Source of the DNA: Nymphaea colorata
Taxonomy: Eukaryota; Streptophyta; Magnoliopsida; Nymphaeales; Nymphaeaceae
Length of the DNA stretch: 60,000 nt
NCBI RefSeq assembly: GCF_008831285.2
Contig: NC_045138.2
Span: 25,393,934-25,453,933 of the forward strand
Direction of reading: 5' to 3'
In this document: positions 21,710-33,698 of the stretch, piece after piece
How the letters are laid out: the number at the start of each line of letters is the position of its first letter
Numbering within the stretch: position 1 is the stretch's first letter
Program-made: the position numbers and the translations under genes
The notes under the pieces: generated by a model
Told to the model about the DNA's origin: nothing
The model's database searches: none
Seen by the model: the letters and a program-made list of their open reading frames with translations, nothing else

Positions 21710-23090
21710 TCCCTGATCGCTTCTCTTGCTTCCTTCAACTCTTGGTATGAAAGAAGCGTTTGTTTTGGATGCGTGTGGAACTCGGAGGGACGTGGGTGGT
21801 GGATTTATGGGAACGTAAGGTTGGGAATGGCCTTTCATGTTGCAGAGAAAATCCTTGAGGTGGAGACGATCGTCGGTACCACCACCACCACCATGACTCG
21901 AAAAGGCCATCAACTTGACTTTCCTGTGGATTCATTCTTAATTTTCTTTACATACTTTGGTATGGTTGACGTGGTCTAGGGCTATCTTCCCAACCACGTA
22001 ATAAATCCAACAGCAATGGCAACTCTCTCTCTCTCTCATCATTTTACTCATCACTTTCTTGTTCTTTGTTGTTGTTTGTATGCTTTACATCCACTGCTCT
22101 TGATGTGTTTCGTTGGAATGAATTCATTTTCAGCTCTCTCTCTCTCTCGCGCGCGTTAAGTTTCATCATAGGTCGTGGTAGTAAACCCTTTTTATTTGTT
22201 TCGATTTAAGCTTCCTAATACTAGTTCCAATCTTGTGAATGTCATTAGCAATATTTATAAATATGTGCAGATTCACTTCCATAGCCACAGATAACTTTTT
22301 CGGCTTCCAAAAAGCAAGGTTTTTCTCATGTTCAAAATAACAGACTTTTTTTGGAAAAATTGGAGAAGATTTCAGCAAATTTTAAAAGCAATTAATTTTT
22401 TGTTGAGAAAGAGAAAGGTAGCCAAAATCTTAAAGAATAAAAATAAAAATCCTTTACTCTTAGTCAATTGATTGTAATTAGTCAAACGGGTTACTAATAA
22501 TTAATGAGATCTGGAATTCAATGGTAATTAGATTCAGATATAGTTTAAGACATTAATTGCGTCTGATGTGAAGATATTTAATTTGAATTGCTTTTGAGGT
22601 AACTAGTAAGCTCACATAATTTTTCTTCTCGATCCTCCTAATTAGGCCAAATATAAACATGATAACGAACTGAGTAATTAGCACGTGGCAGACTCGCAGT
22701 AACTGTATATATATCTATGTTAACCGTCTGAAATTAGTACGGGCAATAATTATATATATATATATATATATTAAGAGGTCCAGCCAATTAAGTGGTCTAA
22801 TCCTTCAAGGGTGCCCGGCCATGGAGAGGAAAATAATGTTTAAATCATTGTCACAAATGTGATCATTTTGAGAGAGAAAAAAAAGAGCAAAAAATAGAAA
22901 CAGTCATGGAGTTTGACAAGCATCAAAATGAAATTTTATTTCATTTGTTCCTTTTTTCCAAAAAGAAGTTTTTAATATTTTAATCAGCATTACGTATTCT
23001 GGTTTTCTATTGACAAATCTCAATTTTTAATCTTTTCTGTTATTTTGAAACTTTTTTAATTCCTAGGGTTTTCAGAGACAAGTAAACTTC
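21710..23090. other. Former promoter region and spacer
   Basis: The part next to 21710-22000 aligns with the promoter of the intact paralogue (24460-24760). The rest is AT-rich with CT tracts at 22021-22040 and 22133-22150 and a TA tract near 22748-22770. No gene. Confidence 0.5.
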
Positions 23091-24017
23091 ACATTAGTAT
23101 TGTATTAAAGATGATAAGAAATCTTTAAAAGATCATAAAGGAGCTATTAAGTGATTGGTGGTCATGATTGAGAGCTCCACATCTCTCCAAGCGATTCGGT
23201 ACTGAATCAATCGATATGAGCCGAAATTAACACAACTATATTCATGAGTATTATAATTTTTTTGAAAACTTGAGTCAGTTAGCTGATTCTACAGGCCTAA
23301 GTAGTCACAATGGGCAGCCGGCCCGTATGATAGCTGATACACATATATACATATATAAGCGATGTTGGTGATAATGCCAAGGACATAAATGTTCCGATTA
23401 ATTTAATCTGAATTTACTTTGAAATAAATCTAACCAATTTCAACCGGCCGCAAAACAATGCAACCAATTAAATCTGACCATGTTCCAATCGTTGACATCC
23501 TTACTGAGAATTGAGAGTATATTTCTTGAGAGTCAACGAGGAGCTTGAAATTTGAGTGAAGAAAGTTGATCGGAGACTTCTTTCCGCAGACTTTTTTCAC
23601 TGATTTTCAATGCTAAAACCTGTACAACTGTTAAGTTGTAATTCTTACCATTTATGTTTGATCGCTTGTTTCATATGCAAGTAGCTTTTACAAGGAGATA
23701 GGTAGCGCCTCCACGACAAATCAAAACTATACAAGAGAAACCGAAAAAATAATAAACACACAAACATTCATATTATTCAATTTTTCTCATATGAAATTAC
23801 GAAGACAAATTCTCATATGAAATTACAAAGACAAATTCCCATTTGATCAATACTAACAGAAGCTCAAATGGGAAGGACTTCATCACTCGAAATTAATACA
23901 TATGATACTATATTTCTAACTTCATAGCCAACCCACGTTCAGCAATCAGACTCGAAACACATACAATCAGACTCTAAACACATACAATAAAAGTGTAAAA
24001 GTCCTCATATTGAAGGC

Positions 24018-24458
24018 TCAAGGAAGCCCACCGCCAAGTCCGCCACCAGCACCACCACCAAACCCACCCCCAAGGCCACCGAGCCCACCGCCTCCACCAA
24101 AGCCACCACCGCCGCCTCCACCTAGCCCACCAAGCCCACCTCCTGCACCAGCTCCGCCACCAAAGCCACCGCCAAGGCCACCAAGTCCGCCACCACCACC
24201 GAACCCTCCACCACCTCCGCCACCTAGACCACCACCTAGTCCAGCACCGCCACCAAAGCCTCCACCAAGGCCGGCGCCACCGCCTAGCCCACCGCCAGCA
24301 CCACCACCAAACCCACCTCCAAGGCCAGGGTGGAACCATTTCTGGTCTTCGAAGGGGGAGGCATCTTCATTCAGTAGCTTCCTGGCACCGGCGTGAAGTG
24401 CAAAGAGGCCAAGCAGCAGGAGGACCAATCTTCCTCCATGAACAACAGGAGGAGCCAT
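24018..24458 (-). CDS. Secreted glycine-rich protein (146 aa)
   Basis: The start ATG is followed by a basic N-region and a hydrophobic core (LVLLLLGLFALHAGA), a clear secretory signal peptide of about 25 residues. A short acidic segment follows with the motif SPFEDQKWFHP. The rest is GGGFGGGAGGGLGGG repeats ending LGGGLP and a stop. This is the class of structural cell-wall glycine-rich proteins, normally single exon and about this length. A TATA box (CTATAAATCC, complement of 24553-24562) lies about 95 bp before the ATG. The opposite strand reads as poly-proline only because Gly codons reverse-complement to Pro codons. It is the intact counterpart of the pseudogene at 21370-21704. Confidence 0.85.
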   Translation of the reverse strand: MAPPVVHGGRLVLLLLGLFALHAGARKLLNEDASPFEDQKWFHPGLGGGFGGGAGGGLGGGAGLGGGFGGGAGLGGGLGGGGGGGFGGGGGLGGLGGGFGGGAGAGGGLGGLGGGGGGGFGGGGGLGGLGGGFGGGAGGGLGGGLP

Positions 24459-24552
24459 TGTTTCTCGATCGCTTGTCTTGCTTCCTTCAACACTTGGTAT
24501 GAACGAAGCGTCTGTTTTGGATGTGTGTGGAACTCGGAGGGACGTGGGTGGT

Positions 24553-24562
24553 GGATTTATAG
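24553..24562 (-). promoter_or_regulatory. TATA box of the glycine-rich gene at 24458
   Basis: The minus strand reads CTATAAATCC. The same word occurs before the paralogue at 27538 (about 27627-27634), and a variant CATAAATCC precedes the broken gene at 21704. Confidence 0.6.
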
Positions 24563-25444
24563 GGATGGAGGTTTGGAAATGGCCTTTAATGCTGCAGAGA
24601 AATCTGCGTGAGGTAGACTAGACTAGATAAGTACCACCGTCGTCTGCACCACCACCACCATAACTCGAAAAAGCAATGGAGTTAACTCGCCCATCTACTT
24701 GACCCTCTTGCACACTTTTTCTTAGTTTTCTTTATCTTCTTTGTCTTCTCAGATTTTGGTATGGTTGACGTGATCTGCAGCTATCTTCCCAACCGCCAGC
24801 CTCATAATAAATCCGACTGCAATGGCAACGCTCCTCTCTCTCTCTCTCTCTCTCGTTACGTATCATGGTAGTAAACCTTCCATAATTGCTTTGATTTAAG
24901 CTTCCTTATTCTAGTTCCAATCTCAGGAATGTCATTAGAAATATTTATAAATAAACTAAAAAAGCATGCCCGACTCACTTTTAACCATAGCCACACAGGT
25001 TTTAAATAGGCGAGATTTGTCACAGGCTTAAAACAGCAGAACTGTTCTTCCGGAAAAAAACAGGAAGATTTTGGTCAAATCCTAAACAATTAATCTCTCT
25101 ACAAGCCAAAATCTTAAAAACAAAATGTGAATAGAAATTTGATAATTAAAGGTGGTAAAAAAGAGAAAAATGATGGGAAAATATGAAAACAAAAACTAGT
25201 TTTCACGTTCTTTTACATTTTCTTTCGTCTTTGGCGTGTGTTTTTTAGCTATACAACCTCAGTTCCAAACTGAAAATCAAGTGTCTATACGTTTTCAGCT
25301 GCTTTATACAAAGCAATGCTTCAATAGAAATTAACGGAGAACTGAGGAGTTTTTCAGAACCACCAACCGCTTGCACTTGTATATGGAAATAAATATGCAA
25401 TTTTAATATGATATCTTATTTATTCGAATCGCCCCAGCTGTTGG

Positions 25445-25633
25445 TCACTTCTCCTTTAGAAATGCGGTCATAAATGCCTTTTCACATGCAGCAGCGAAGA
25501 CTCTGAAGTCGAGGAAAGTTCTCGCCATCAACAAGCTGCTTTGACAGCTCGTAGAAACGATGACATCAATACTGTTGGCGCATAAAAGCTTGACTCGGAA
25601 GTCCCTAGAAGCTTTCTCCAACAAGAGTCTCAA
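25445..25633 (-). other. Isolated open frame, unrecognised
   Basis: An open frame of 62 codons lies in unit B and has no counterpart in unit A. Neighbouring frames also give protein-like words (e.g. HRFYELSKQLVDG), so this may be a frameshifted gene fragment. I do not recognise a family. Confidence 0.2.
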
Positions 25634-26005
25634 TCAACTGCCATTGACTTAAAATTCCACCGCAATAGCATTAATCTTTTTTTTTTCTTTCTTTTTCCAT
25701 TAATCATTCCGCAGCAAGCTCATTGCAAAGAAAATAAATTATGTTTAAAACATTGTCACAGGTGTGCTTTTGAGAAAAAAAAATGCACAAAAAAACATTA
25801 AAGTTAACAAGAAAATGGAAACCGTCACGACGTTTCACAACCATCAAAATGAAATTATTCCATTTTCCCTTTTTTCAGAAAATAAGTTTTAATATTTTTT
25901 ACATCTTTCTTTTAATATTTTAGTTAAGGAAACTCATTTGTAATAAGTTTTCTGTTATTCTGGAACTTTTTGAATTCTCTTGATTTTCACAGAAAAGTAA
26001 ACTTC

Positions 26006-27100
26006 TTCCGGCGAAATAGAAGATCTATGTGATGGTAATGCTGGAACAAGCTCAGGTGCCAGCTTCATGCCCATTTTCTTAATGATGGGTGAAAGTGTTT
26101 TGAACAAAGACAAGCGGCTTGCCGCATGACATGACATATCAAGCTTTGTTAATTCACGTGTTAAAGTTTCATTTTATGGAAAAAAAAAATAGTTTTAATG
26201 GAACAGCTTAGCAATCTTCTCGTCTAGTTAATTAATTGGATGGGCGATCGCAATCTTTATGTAAATTCATTGTTCTCAACTGAATTACGAAGTTAAATAA
26301 ATGTTATGGCAACAGAACAACTCATTAATTACTGACTGGTTACAATCTTCATGATCTTCGACTGTTCTCCTAATTACTCCGCTGAAAGTTAAATAAACAT
26401 TTCAGCTATATATGAGGACAACTGAGTATGGCATGGAAAATGTTCCTCCAACTATAGCTAAACTATAATTTACGTCTTGAATCGACTTGTTAAACAGTTG
26501 ACCATGAACAGATCATAACAGAATTCAGATTTTCTAATTCTCATATTATGTGAGCTATAATTAAAGATTCAAGTTTCAAATCTACTTTAGAGGGAAGGAA
26601 AGGCATGCATGTTTGAAATTCAACATATTTTAAGCAGGCAAGAATATAATTTCATTTAAATATAAATTCCGACAAACAAGATGTTCAAAGTTTCTTATTG
26701 AAGGTTGCCATGTTCTTTTGTCGCTAATGCAAAATTAATCTGATAAGCCTCAAACGGTATGGTATATAGCTGGTCAGGCGAGCATGCCAGTGGAAGCTCA
26801 ATCGCCAGTTTAATTCTCATGAGTGGTATTCTTTTGGACGGTAAACAGAAACTTGCTTAGTGCAAAAGTCCTTCGTTGCTTGTGATGGAGAAAAGATGGT
26901 TGATAATGGAGTACATATAAGTCTGGTTACTCTGTTCTAACAAAGAGAAGAGTACAGTGCATGCATTTGCATTTGCTCTCTCAACTAGTCAGTCACACAT
27001 ACTTAATATTCTCAATGTTTGGAAGATAACACCACATTTCCAACTTTATTAGCAGACAAAACACACACTTATACACTGAGCATATATGGTAGGGTTATGT
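26006..27100. other. Spacer, no gene seen
   Basis: AT-rich sequence. The part next to 27107 is the likely 3' region of the minus-strand glycine-rich gene. Confidence 0.5.
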
Positions 27101-27106
27101 GGAGAC

Positions 27107-27538
27107 TCAAGGAAGTCCACCACCAATTCCTCCACCAGCTCCACCACCCAAACCACCGAGCCCACCACCACCACCGAAGCCACCCCCACCGCCAGCTCCT
27201 AGACCACCGAGCCCACCTCCTGCACCAGCACCTCCACCGAAACCGCCACCAAGCCCTCCAAGTCCACCGCCACCACCAAATCCTCCACCACCACCGCCGC
27301 CCAGGCCACCACCCAGACCAGCACCACCACCAAAACCTCCACCAATGCCAGCACCACCACCTAAGCCGCCACCACCACCACCACCAAAGCCCCCTCCTAG
27401 TCCTTGAGGATGGAACCATTTTTGATCCTCAAAAGAGGAGGCATGATCTTCACCCAGTAGCTTCCTGGCACTGACATGTAGTGCAAGAAGTGCAATCACT
27501 AGGAAGATAAGCTTTCCTCCATGAATAGGCTGAGCCAT
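27107..27538 (-). CDS. Secreted glycine-rich protein (143 aa)
   Basis: The start ATG leads into a signal peptide (KLIFLVIALLALHVSA), then ARKLLGED and the shared motif SFEDQKWFHP. The remaining ~95 residues are GGGFGGGGGGGLGGG-type repeats ending GGGLP and a stop. It is clearly paralogous to the protein at 24018-24458 (same signal, same motif, same ending) but more diverged, so it predates the 3-kb tandem duplication. A TATA box (CTATAAATCC on the minus strand, about 27627-27634) sits about 90 bp before the start. A structural role in the cell wall is inferred from composition and secretion only. Confidence 0.85.
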   Translation of the reverse strand: MAQPIHGGKLIFLVIALLALHVSARKLLGEDHASSFEDQKWFHPQGLGGGFGGGGGGGLGGGAGIGGGFGGGAGLGGGLGGGGGGGFGGGGGLGGLGGGFGGGAGAGGGLGGLGAGGGGGFGGGGGLGGLGGGAGGGIGGGLP

Positions 27539-27539
27539 C

Positions 27540-30500
27540 GTGTCTCTCCTCTCCTTTCCTTCACTGCCAGCAGTGTGAGAAAGGGTCTGTATGGGTGAGT
27601 GAGGAGCTTGGAGAAACGTAGGGTTGGATTTATAGAGATGGACGGTTGGGGTGGCCTTTAATGCTCAGCAAGAATCCGTGTGGCGGTAGCTTGAATAACT
27701 GCGATATCGTCTTCCCTGCCACCAAAACTCGATAGGTGAAAGGAGGTTCACTGTTTCATCCACTTGGACGTTCTCATGTTCAACTTCTTTTCCCCTCCTC
27801 TTCTTTCTTCCAGCTTTAATGTTGTGATGCTTACAGCTATCTAGTGAACCCCCAACGCTCATAATTAATCCAAGAGTTCTCTCTTTCTCTCAAGTTGCAT
27901 TCTTATCATTGTTCGATCCACTGCGTGCATGCAATAATGCAACACGCCATGGTTTAGTAAAGGATTAAGTGAAGAAATGAACTGATAAGGATCAGCTTTG
28001 ACGTGGTCTAAATCCCTAAACAATCATGCAGTTTTAGTTCCCTATACAAATCCAAGACCCAATCTGTAGTTCATTTGTGGAATTCAGCATTGGAAAATAC
28101 TTTGAGAATGTTGCAGACGTTCAATCAATTGGTGCTTCTATCAGTTGCAGACGCTCGCGTGTCTGTGAAGAAGACTACTTGGTAAGCTGCCCTTTAACTA
28201 AGAAAGCTATGGTTAAGCCTCAGGCACACCAAATAACGAAGGCAACACCATGAAAAGTTGAGGGTGCAACGGTGGCAGTAACCAAACTTGATGTTCATCC
28301 TCGCCTTGGACATCTGGGTCGTGATTTTAATGACGCATCACAATTGAGAGAATTGATTTTCGATGCATTTATGGTCATTTGTTCTTAAAATAAATGAGAA
28401 AGTTTAATTTTACCGGCTCATAGACAACAATGCACAAGGAAACACTGTTCAAATCAATGATCATCATAATTGAATATCTTTTTTTTTTTTTTACAGTCTT
28501 AGCAATCTTTTTCTTGTGCAGTAAAATTTGCAACTCTCGATCATTTCTAATACGATCAATTAATTTCCTGTTTATTCAGTATGCATGTCTCAGTTATTGG
28601 CTAGTTCCCCCTTTCAAAATGCCAGAATAAATGTATGTTCACATGTGACAGAGGGAAAACAGCAAGCGGAGCCAAAACTACAGTCCGTAAACAAGCAGCA
28701 TGCAGTTGTTTTGTATAAATTAATTAACGCATTTATTCTTTTTTTATCAGCAAAAAAAATGGTGGCTCGTTATAAAACTTGCTGAAGAAGGATCACCAGA
28801 TCAGATCATTCACTGCAAGGACGAGTACTGTTTTGCCAAAATTTTATAAATGGAATAACAAAAAAAAGTCAAGTTTTGAATTTTTTTATTTAACTGCCCA
28901 TATTACATATAAAATGCACAAAACCATGTGTCATGATATGAAAAATGACAAAAAACACCCTTATTGGTTAAATGGACGAACCATCTGTCCACACAACTAG
29001 GGGCGAAGCAAGGGAGGGCAGTTTTTGAAAATTTACATCTAATTTTTAAAAAAATGTTTATCTTATATAAAAATCTTGAAAATTGACATTTCGGTCCTTG
29101 TCAAAAATTTTAAACTATAATCTAAACCCTCTTAAAAAAAATTACTGGATCCACATAAAAGAGAGTGGAGACCCTCCTTAAAAAATCATAGTAAACTTAC
29201 CAAAAAAAAAAAAAAAAACTCCGCTAACGTTTTTGTTCTTCTCTCGTTAGCAACATACAATAAAATGTGCTGTATGCAAACAGGTAGTTAAATGAAATAA
29301 ATATAAATTTATTTTCTTGATGAGTTATACAACTAACTCGAGTTTGTTTTGTAAAAAGTTTTTCTGCAAATGCCTTTCTCTATTTGATTGGTACTCCATC
29401 AAAAGTCGGCTAATTGATACTTTAAAGAATGTCAGTGCGCTTATGATCTAAACCACAGATTTTTGTCCTGCATTTATTATCATAGATATTGACGTTATTT
29501 TGAGATTGTTTTAAAGCAAAAAATAGCCAGAAATGGGCCAAATGGCCGGTCATGTCTGGAGTCCCCATCGCACGATGCCTCATCTCAAGACTCACCATCG
29601 TGAGACGCTCGCGATGCATTTTCTGGGGAAAAACACACAAAGACAAGTTTTTCTATCTTCATAATTTGGATTTTGAATCACAGCCTTCGTCTTAATATGT
29701 TCCAAATTTGTGTTTATGGACGACATTAAAAGAGTTAAGCTCAAATCCTGCCTTATCAGCTATGCTGAGAGCTTGGGCCGGTTAGTTAACTTTCATACAG
29801 ACAAGTTGGGCTGAGTTGACAATTGAGAGCCCGACTTAGCCCAATATATCCATTTGAATTTCATTTTTCTACAATTTTTATTTTACTATTATGAGCGAGT
29901 CCAATACATCCATTTGAATTTTATTTTTTTATAATTTTTATTTTACTATTATGAGCGTAAAGTTGATGGTCGTAACTAAGCAAGCCTACTAGCAATAACA
30001 AGGGCTTGGGCCTACCCAAGCCCGCTGATGCCCAGCCAGCCCTACCCTTAGGTATTGATGTTGATGGTTTGCAAGCAAAATCTACAAAAACTATTTACCG
30101 TAACCTCTTATCTTCCACGATAGATTGAAAAACTCATAATATTCTTAAAGTAAGCTCACGACCTTCAGTTTTCAAAATACTGATTTAAAAATTTGAGATT
30201 GTAAACTTATTTGCACATGAAACCAAGCTTTGTACAAAGTAGTCCAACTTGTGCTTGTAGAATAAATACAAAACTCATTTGCCATAAATGACCAGTAATG
30301 AATCATGCTGTAATGATTGCGACTAGTATTATTAGATGCTGCAGCTGATTGTGAAGAGTCCTCTCTTTTTTTTCTCTCTCTCTCTCTCCCTTTATTTATA
30401 AGTACACCGACTTAAAATCTTTAACCCTTCATTGATGACTCTTAAATACTCTTCTGCCCTCTACATCACTAAAGTTTTTTGAGATATTAAAATATAAAAT

Positions 30501-31340
30501 GTAAAGTGAAGAAAGTCTATGTAAGAATATCATGGATTTCAATTAATTTGTTAGAACACAGGCGTTGAACTTTGAACTCATGGATTAATGATAGGTGAGT
30601 CAATTAGTTGCTACGTAGTAAAAGAAAGCAGACTTTTGCCTTTGCCGACACAGGTCATCCATGGAGCGTTGACCCAAAGTCTGGCGTTGTAAGTAAGCAT
30701 TAATGGCTTCTCATCCTTCTTCCCTTCTGTCAGTCTTACTATCTTTTTTCTTTTTTATTTATCTTCTTCCTCTGTTGCGTGCTCGTGCAACCAAATTTTG
30801 GCAAAAATGAATCCAGTTAAAATATACTATATGCTAAAATCACATAATCACTATTGCATTGTTTCATGATAAGCGCAGCAACACTTTTGTTAATGATGTG
30901 CTACCTTAATATAAAGGTAAAAATGATTTTATGCTTAATACTTTTTCACTAAGTAAATATTAAAACATATCATATTAAAATGCACAAATGCTATTGTTTC
31001 AAAAAATGTTAATGGTGCCATATTAGTTTGCTTGCCGATACGGCGTATGGACGATGTACCTGCCGTATCACCCTCTTTTTATTTCATGAATCTAAAAATA
31101 AATTAAAAGATCTTGAATTGGTTTAAAAAAAATTTTTAAAAAAAATGAAAAGCTACTTAAGGGACAATAGAAAATCATAATCCAACGGGAAAATTTTGCC
31201 GTCCGTAAAAGTTAAATCACTCTGCAGTCGGGCTCCACGATACTTAATATGATCGACTCATCTCCAGCTAGTGGCTTACAAGAGATTAATCTCTTTCTCT
31301 CTCCATTTGTGTTATATATATATATATATATTTTCTCTCT
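27540..31340. other. Head-to-head spacer between glycine-rich groups
   Basis: About 300 bp next to 27540 is promoter sequence shared with the paralogues. Beyond that it is AT-rich with no supported gene. It contains a ~66-bp tandem pair at about 29830-29957 and, around it, a GC-ended repeat (about 29745-30055) with 'cttgggccggttag' and 'cttgggcctacccaagcccg' words. A CT-rich tract lies at 30360-30395. Confidence 0.5.
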
Positions 31341-31349
31341 CCATTTGCG

Positions 31350-31539
<190 letters not shown>

Positions 31540-31836
31540 ATAGGACTATGATATAAAAATATGGCAACAAAGAAAAAAGCAAGTCAAAACAATCTTTGGT
31601 ACAATTCTCTTGAGTCCGTCCAGTTGACTACAGTTGAAATTACTAATGGTGTCGATTATCGATCTCGCTTGGTGAAAAGAGGGAAGAAAGATGAGAGAAA
31701 AGTTGATCAGGTCATGAGGAGCGGCTCCCTTTTCTTGCTGGATGCGAATTTAATGTATGGGGTCACTTTCCCAACTGTGGGTTTACGCGGAAATGGATCT
31801 TCGCATTCAATGTCGACCATCCGGAAGCGTGTGTCA

Positions 31837-31962
31837 GTATGCATGCCACAAAGAAAAAAGGAGAAAGAAAGAATCGCTATAAAAGAAGAAGGCTTTCCGT
31901 AGCAGACAACACGCTAGACAAGCAAGCAGTCCTGTGCTTCTGCTCTTGTGACAGAAGCTGCA
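31837..31962 (+). promoter_or_regulatory. Core promoter and 5' UTR of the first large glycine-rich gene
   Basis: A TATA box (CTATAAAAG) is at 31878-31886 and an RY-type word (ATGCATGCC) at 31839-31847. From about 31837 to the ATG the sequence is nearly identical to the paralogue (about 36067-36192), where the TATA word is CAATAAAAG. RY words are known binding sites of plant B3 factors. Use here is inference. Confidence 0.6.
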
Positions 31963-33201
31963 ATGGCTTCTCCTGCGGGAAGACGCCTGGTGCTGGTGGC
32001 TCTCGCTGTGCTCGTTGCTCTCTGTGTTGGTCAAGTCGGTGCAAGAACTGTTCCTGATGACGAGAAGTTTTTTCACGATCCGGACGGCTTCGGGGGCCAT
32101 TTCCGGGGTCCTGGATACGGATATGGCGGCGGCCCTGGCTTTGGCTATGGCCCGCATTGCCGGTTCTGGAAGCGCTGCGGTCCATACGGGGGTCGCCCTG
32201 GCCATGGATTTGGAGGTCGTCCTTGGGGTGGATACGGCCACCGTGGTGGGTTTGGCGGAGGGGTCGGAGGTGGAGCAGGTGGCGGTTTTGGGGGAGGTAT
32301 CGGAGGTGGTGTAGGTGGTGGTTTTGGTGGTGGCGGTGGTGCTGGTGGTGGGCTTGGCGGAGGTGCCGGAGGTGGCTTTGGTGGTGGCGGTGGTGCTGGA
32401 GGTGGGCTTGGCGGAGGTGCTGGAGGTGGCTTTGGTGGTGGCGGTGGTGCTGGAGGTGGGCTTGGCGGAGGCGCAGGAGGTGGTGCAGGTGGTGGCTTTG
32501 GTGGTGGCGGTGGAGCTGGTGGTGGGCTTGGCGGAGGTGCTGGTGGTGGCTTTGGTGGTGGCGGTGGTGCAGGAGGTGGGCTTGGTGGAGGTGCCGGAGG
32601 TGGTGCTGGTGGTGGGCTCGGAGGTGGAGGAGGTGGTGGTCTTGGTGGAGGTGCTGGAGGCGGTGCAGGTGGTGGCTTTGGTGGTGGCGGTGGTGCTGGT
32701 GGTGGGCTTGGAGGTGGAGCAGGTGGTGGATTTGGTGGAGGTGCTGGAGGTGGTGGAGGTGGTGGGCTTGGTGGAGGTGCTGGAGGCGGTGCAGGTGGTG
32801 GCTTTGGTGGTGGGTTGGGAGGCGGAGCAGGTGGCGGGTTTGGTGGAGGTGCTGGAGGTGGTGCAGGTGGTGGGTTGGGAGGTGGAGCAGGTGGTGGATA
32901 TGGAAAAGGGGGTGGTTTGGGCGGAGGTGTTGGAGGTGGCGTAGGTGGTGGTGGTGGATTTGGAGGAGGTGGTGGTGGTGGAGTAGGCGGAGGATCTGGC
33001 GGTGGTTTTGGAGCTGGCGGCGGTGCCGGTGGTGGTGCTGGTGGAGGCGTTGGTGGGGGTGGTGGCCTTGGAGGAGGGCATGGTGTTGGTGGAGGTTTCG
33101 GAATTGGCATAGGAGTTGGATTCGGTGGTGGAGTTGGTGGTGGTGCTGGAGGGGGTGCTGGTGGTGGTGCAGGAGGCGGATTTGGTGGTGGAGGTCGATA
33201 G
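31963..33201 (+). CDS. Large secreted glycine-rich protein (412 aa)
   Basis: The first ATG after the TATA box is at 31963; the open frame extends upstream only through a GTG. A signal peptide (LVLVALAVLVALCVGQVGA) is followed by RTVPDDEKFF, a Gly/Tyr/His/Arg segment with a Cys pair in CRFWKRCGP, and then about 300 residues of GGGFGGGGGAGGGLGGGAG repeats to GGGGR and a stop. It is a single exon. The repeat unit (about 45-63 bp) is highly regular, which implies growth by slippage or unequal exchange. The protein is likely a cell-wall structural component; the Cys pair could crosslink. The antisense poly-Pro and the +1 frame Trp/Arg-rich open frames are shadows. Confidence 0.85.
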   Translation: MASPAGRRLVLVALAVLVALCVGQVGARTVPDDEKFFHDPDGFGGHFRGPGYGYGGGPGFGYGPHCRFWKRCGPYGGRPGHGFGGRPWGGYGHRGGFGGGVGGGAGGGFGGGIGGGVGGGFGGGGGAGGGLGGGAGGGFGGGGGAGGGLGGGAGGGFGGGGGAGGGLGGGAGGGAGGGFGGGGGAGGGLGGGAGGGFGGGGGAGGGLGGGAGGGAGGGLGGGGGGGLGGGAGGGAGGGFGGGGGAGGGLGGGAGGGFGGGAGGGGGGGLGGGAGGGAGGGFGGGLGGGAGGGFGGGAGGGAGGGLGGGAGGGYGKGGGLGGGVGGGVGGGGGFGGGGGGGVGGGSGGGFGAGGGAGGGAGGGVGGGGGLGGGHGVGGGFGIGIGVGFGGGVGGGAGGGAGGGAGGGFGGGGR

Positions 33202-33698
33202 TTTAATTACCAAATATTTGAAGTATGTTTCCAAAAAATATATGCCATTGTTTGTTGTAATGTTCTGAACGTCATGTTCTCATTGCATATTAAGTGTTTT
33301 TTGCAGTCATTAATATTGTAAAGTCTTGGTTGGGAGTTTCTGTGCTTGGTAATTCAAGAACGAGTATCGGACACTTGTAAGCAAAAGGGAGTAACATTAT
33401 GGCAGTCCATGTGATCTTGGCAGTGCATGTTCAGAATTCCCAACTGATTTATTATCCAGCAAGGTGAAAAAACAAGCTTTTTAACTTCTTAAAGCTGCTT
33501 TTGTTTTCACTTTGGAATTCAAATTTGATGAAGTTACTTCACAAAAAAATTAATGGCAGCTTGATGCAATGGGATTATATATCACAAAAATTAACTCCTC
33601 ATTTAAAGACGATGGCCCATGCATGTTTTCCATTAGATCTCCGCCCCCCAAAACTCGGCCACCAAATATTCTAGAGATGAGATAGAGGAAAAAAATAT

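Larger units (their letters stand above)
20075..23095. repeat. 3-kb tandem duplication, unit A
   Basis: Unit A matches unit B (23096-26005) in order. Shared blocks include the 'tattaaagat' start, the 'ttaatttaatctgaattt' block, 'gggaaggrcttcatcactc', the glycine-rich gene with its promoter, and the end blocks 'catcaaaatgaaat' and 'aaagtaaacttc'. In this unit the glycine-rich gene is broken. Confidence 0.85.
23096..26005. repeat. 3-kb tandem duplication, unit B
   Basis: Partner of unit A, carrying the intact glycine-rich gene. It also contains a 26-bp tandem repeat (two copies of a 'ctcatatgaaattac' unit) at about 23787-23840. Confidence 0.85.

Noticed and set aside
24010-24396. Plus-strand proline-rich open frame resembling extensin
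   Set aside because: Antisense of the intact glycine-rich gene, which has the signal peptide and TATA box on the minus strand.
27099-27407. Plus-strand proline-rich open frame
   Set aside because: Antisense of the glycine-rich gene at 27107-27538.
31948-31962. Upstream extension of the glycine-rich ORF (TEAA)
   Set aside because: The extension begins with GTG, not ATG. The first ATG is at 31963, and the paralogue behaves the same (36178 is GTG, 36193 is ATG).
32145-33110. 321-codon proline-rich open frame on the minus strand (extensin-like)
   Set aside because: It is the antisense of the glycine-rich gene. GGN codons reverse-complement to NCC/CCN, giving false PPP repeats. No signal peptide or own promoter.
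31834-33234. 466-codon Thr/Ser-rich open frame on the minus strand
   Set aside because: Third-frame shadow of the same Gly repeats; composition is exactly that expected from GGTGGT arrays.
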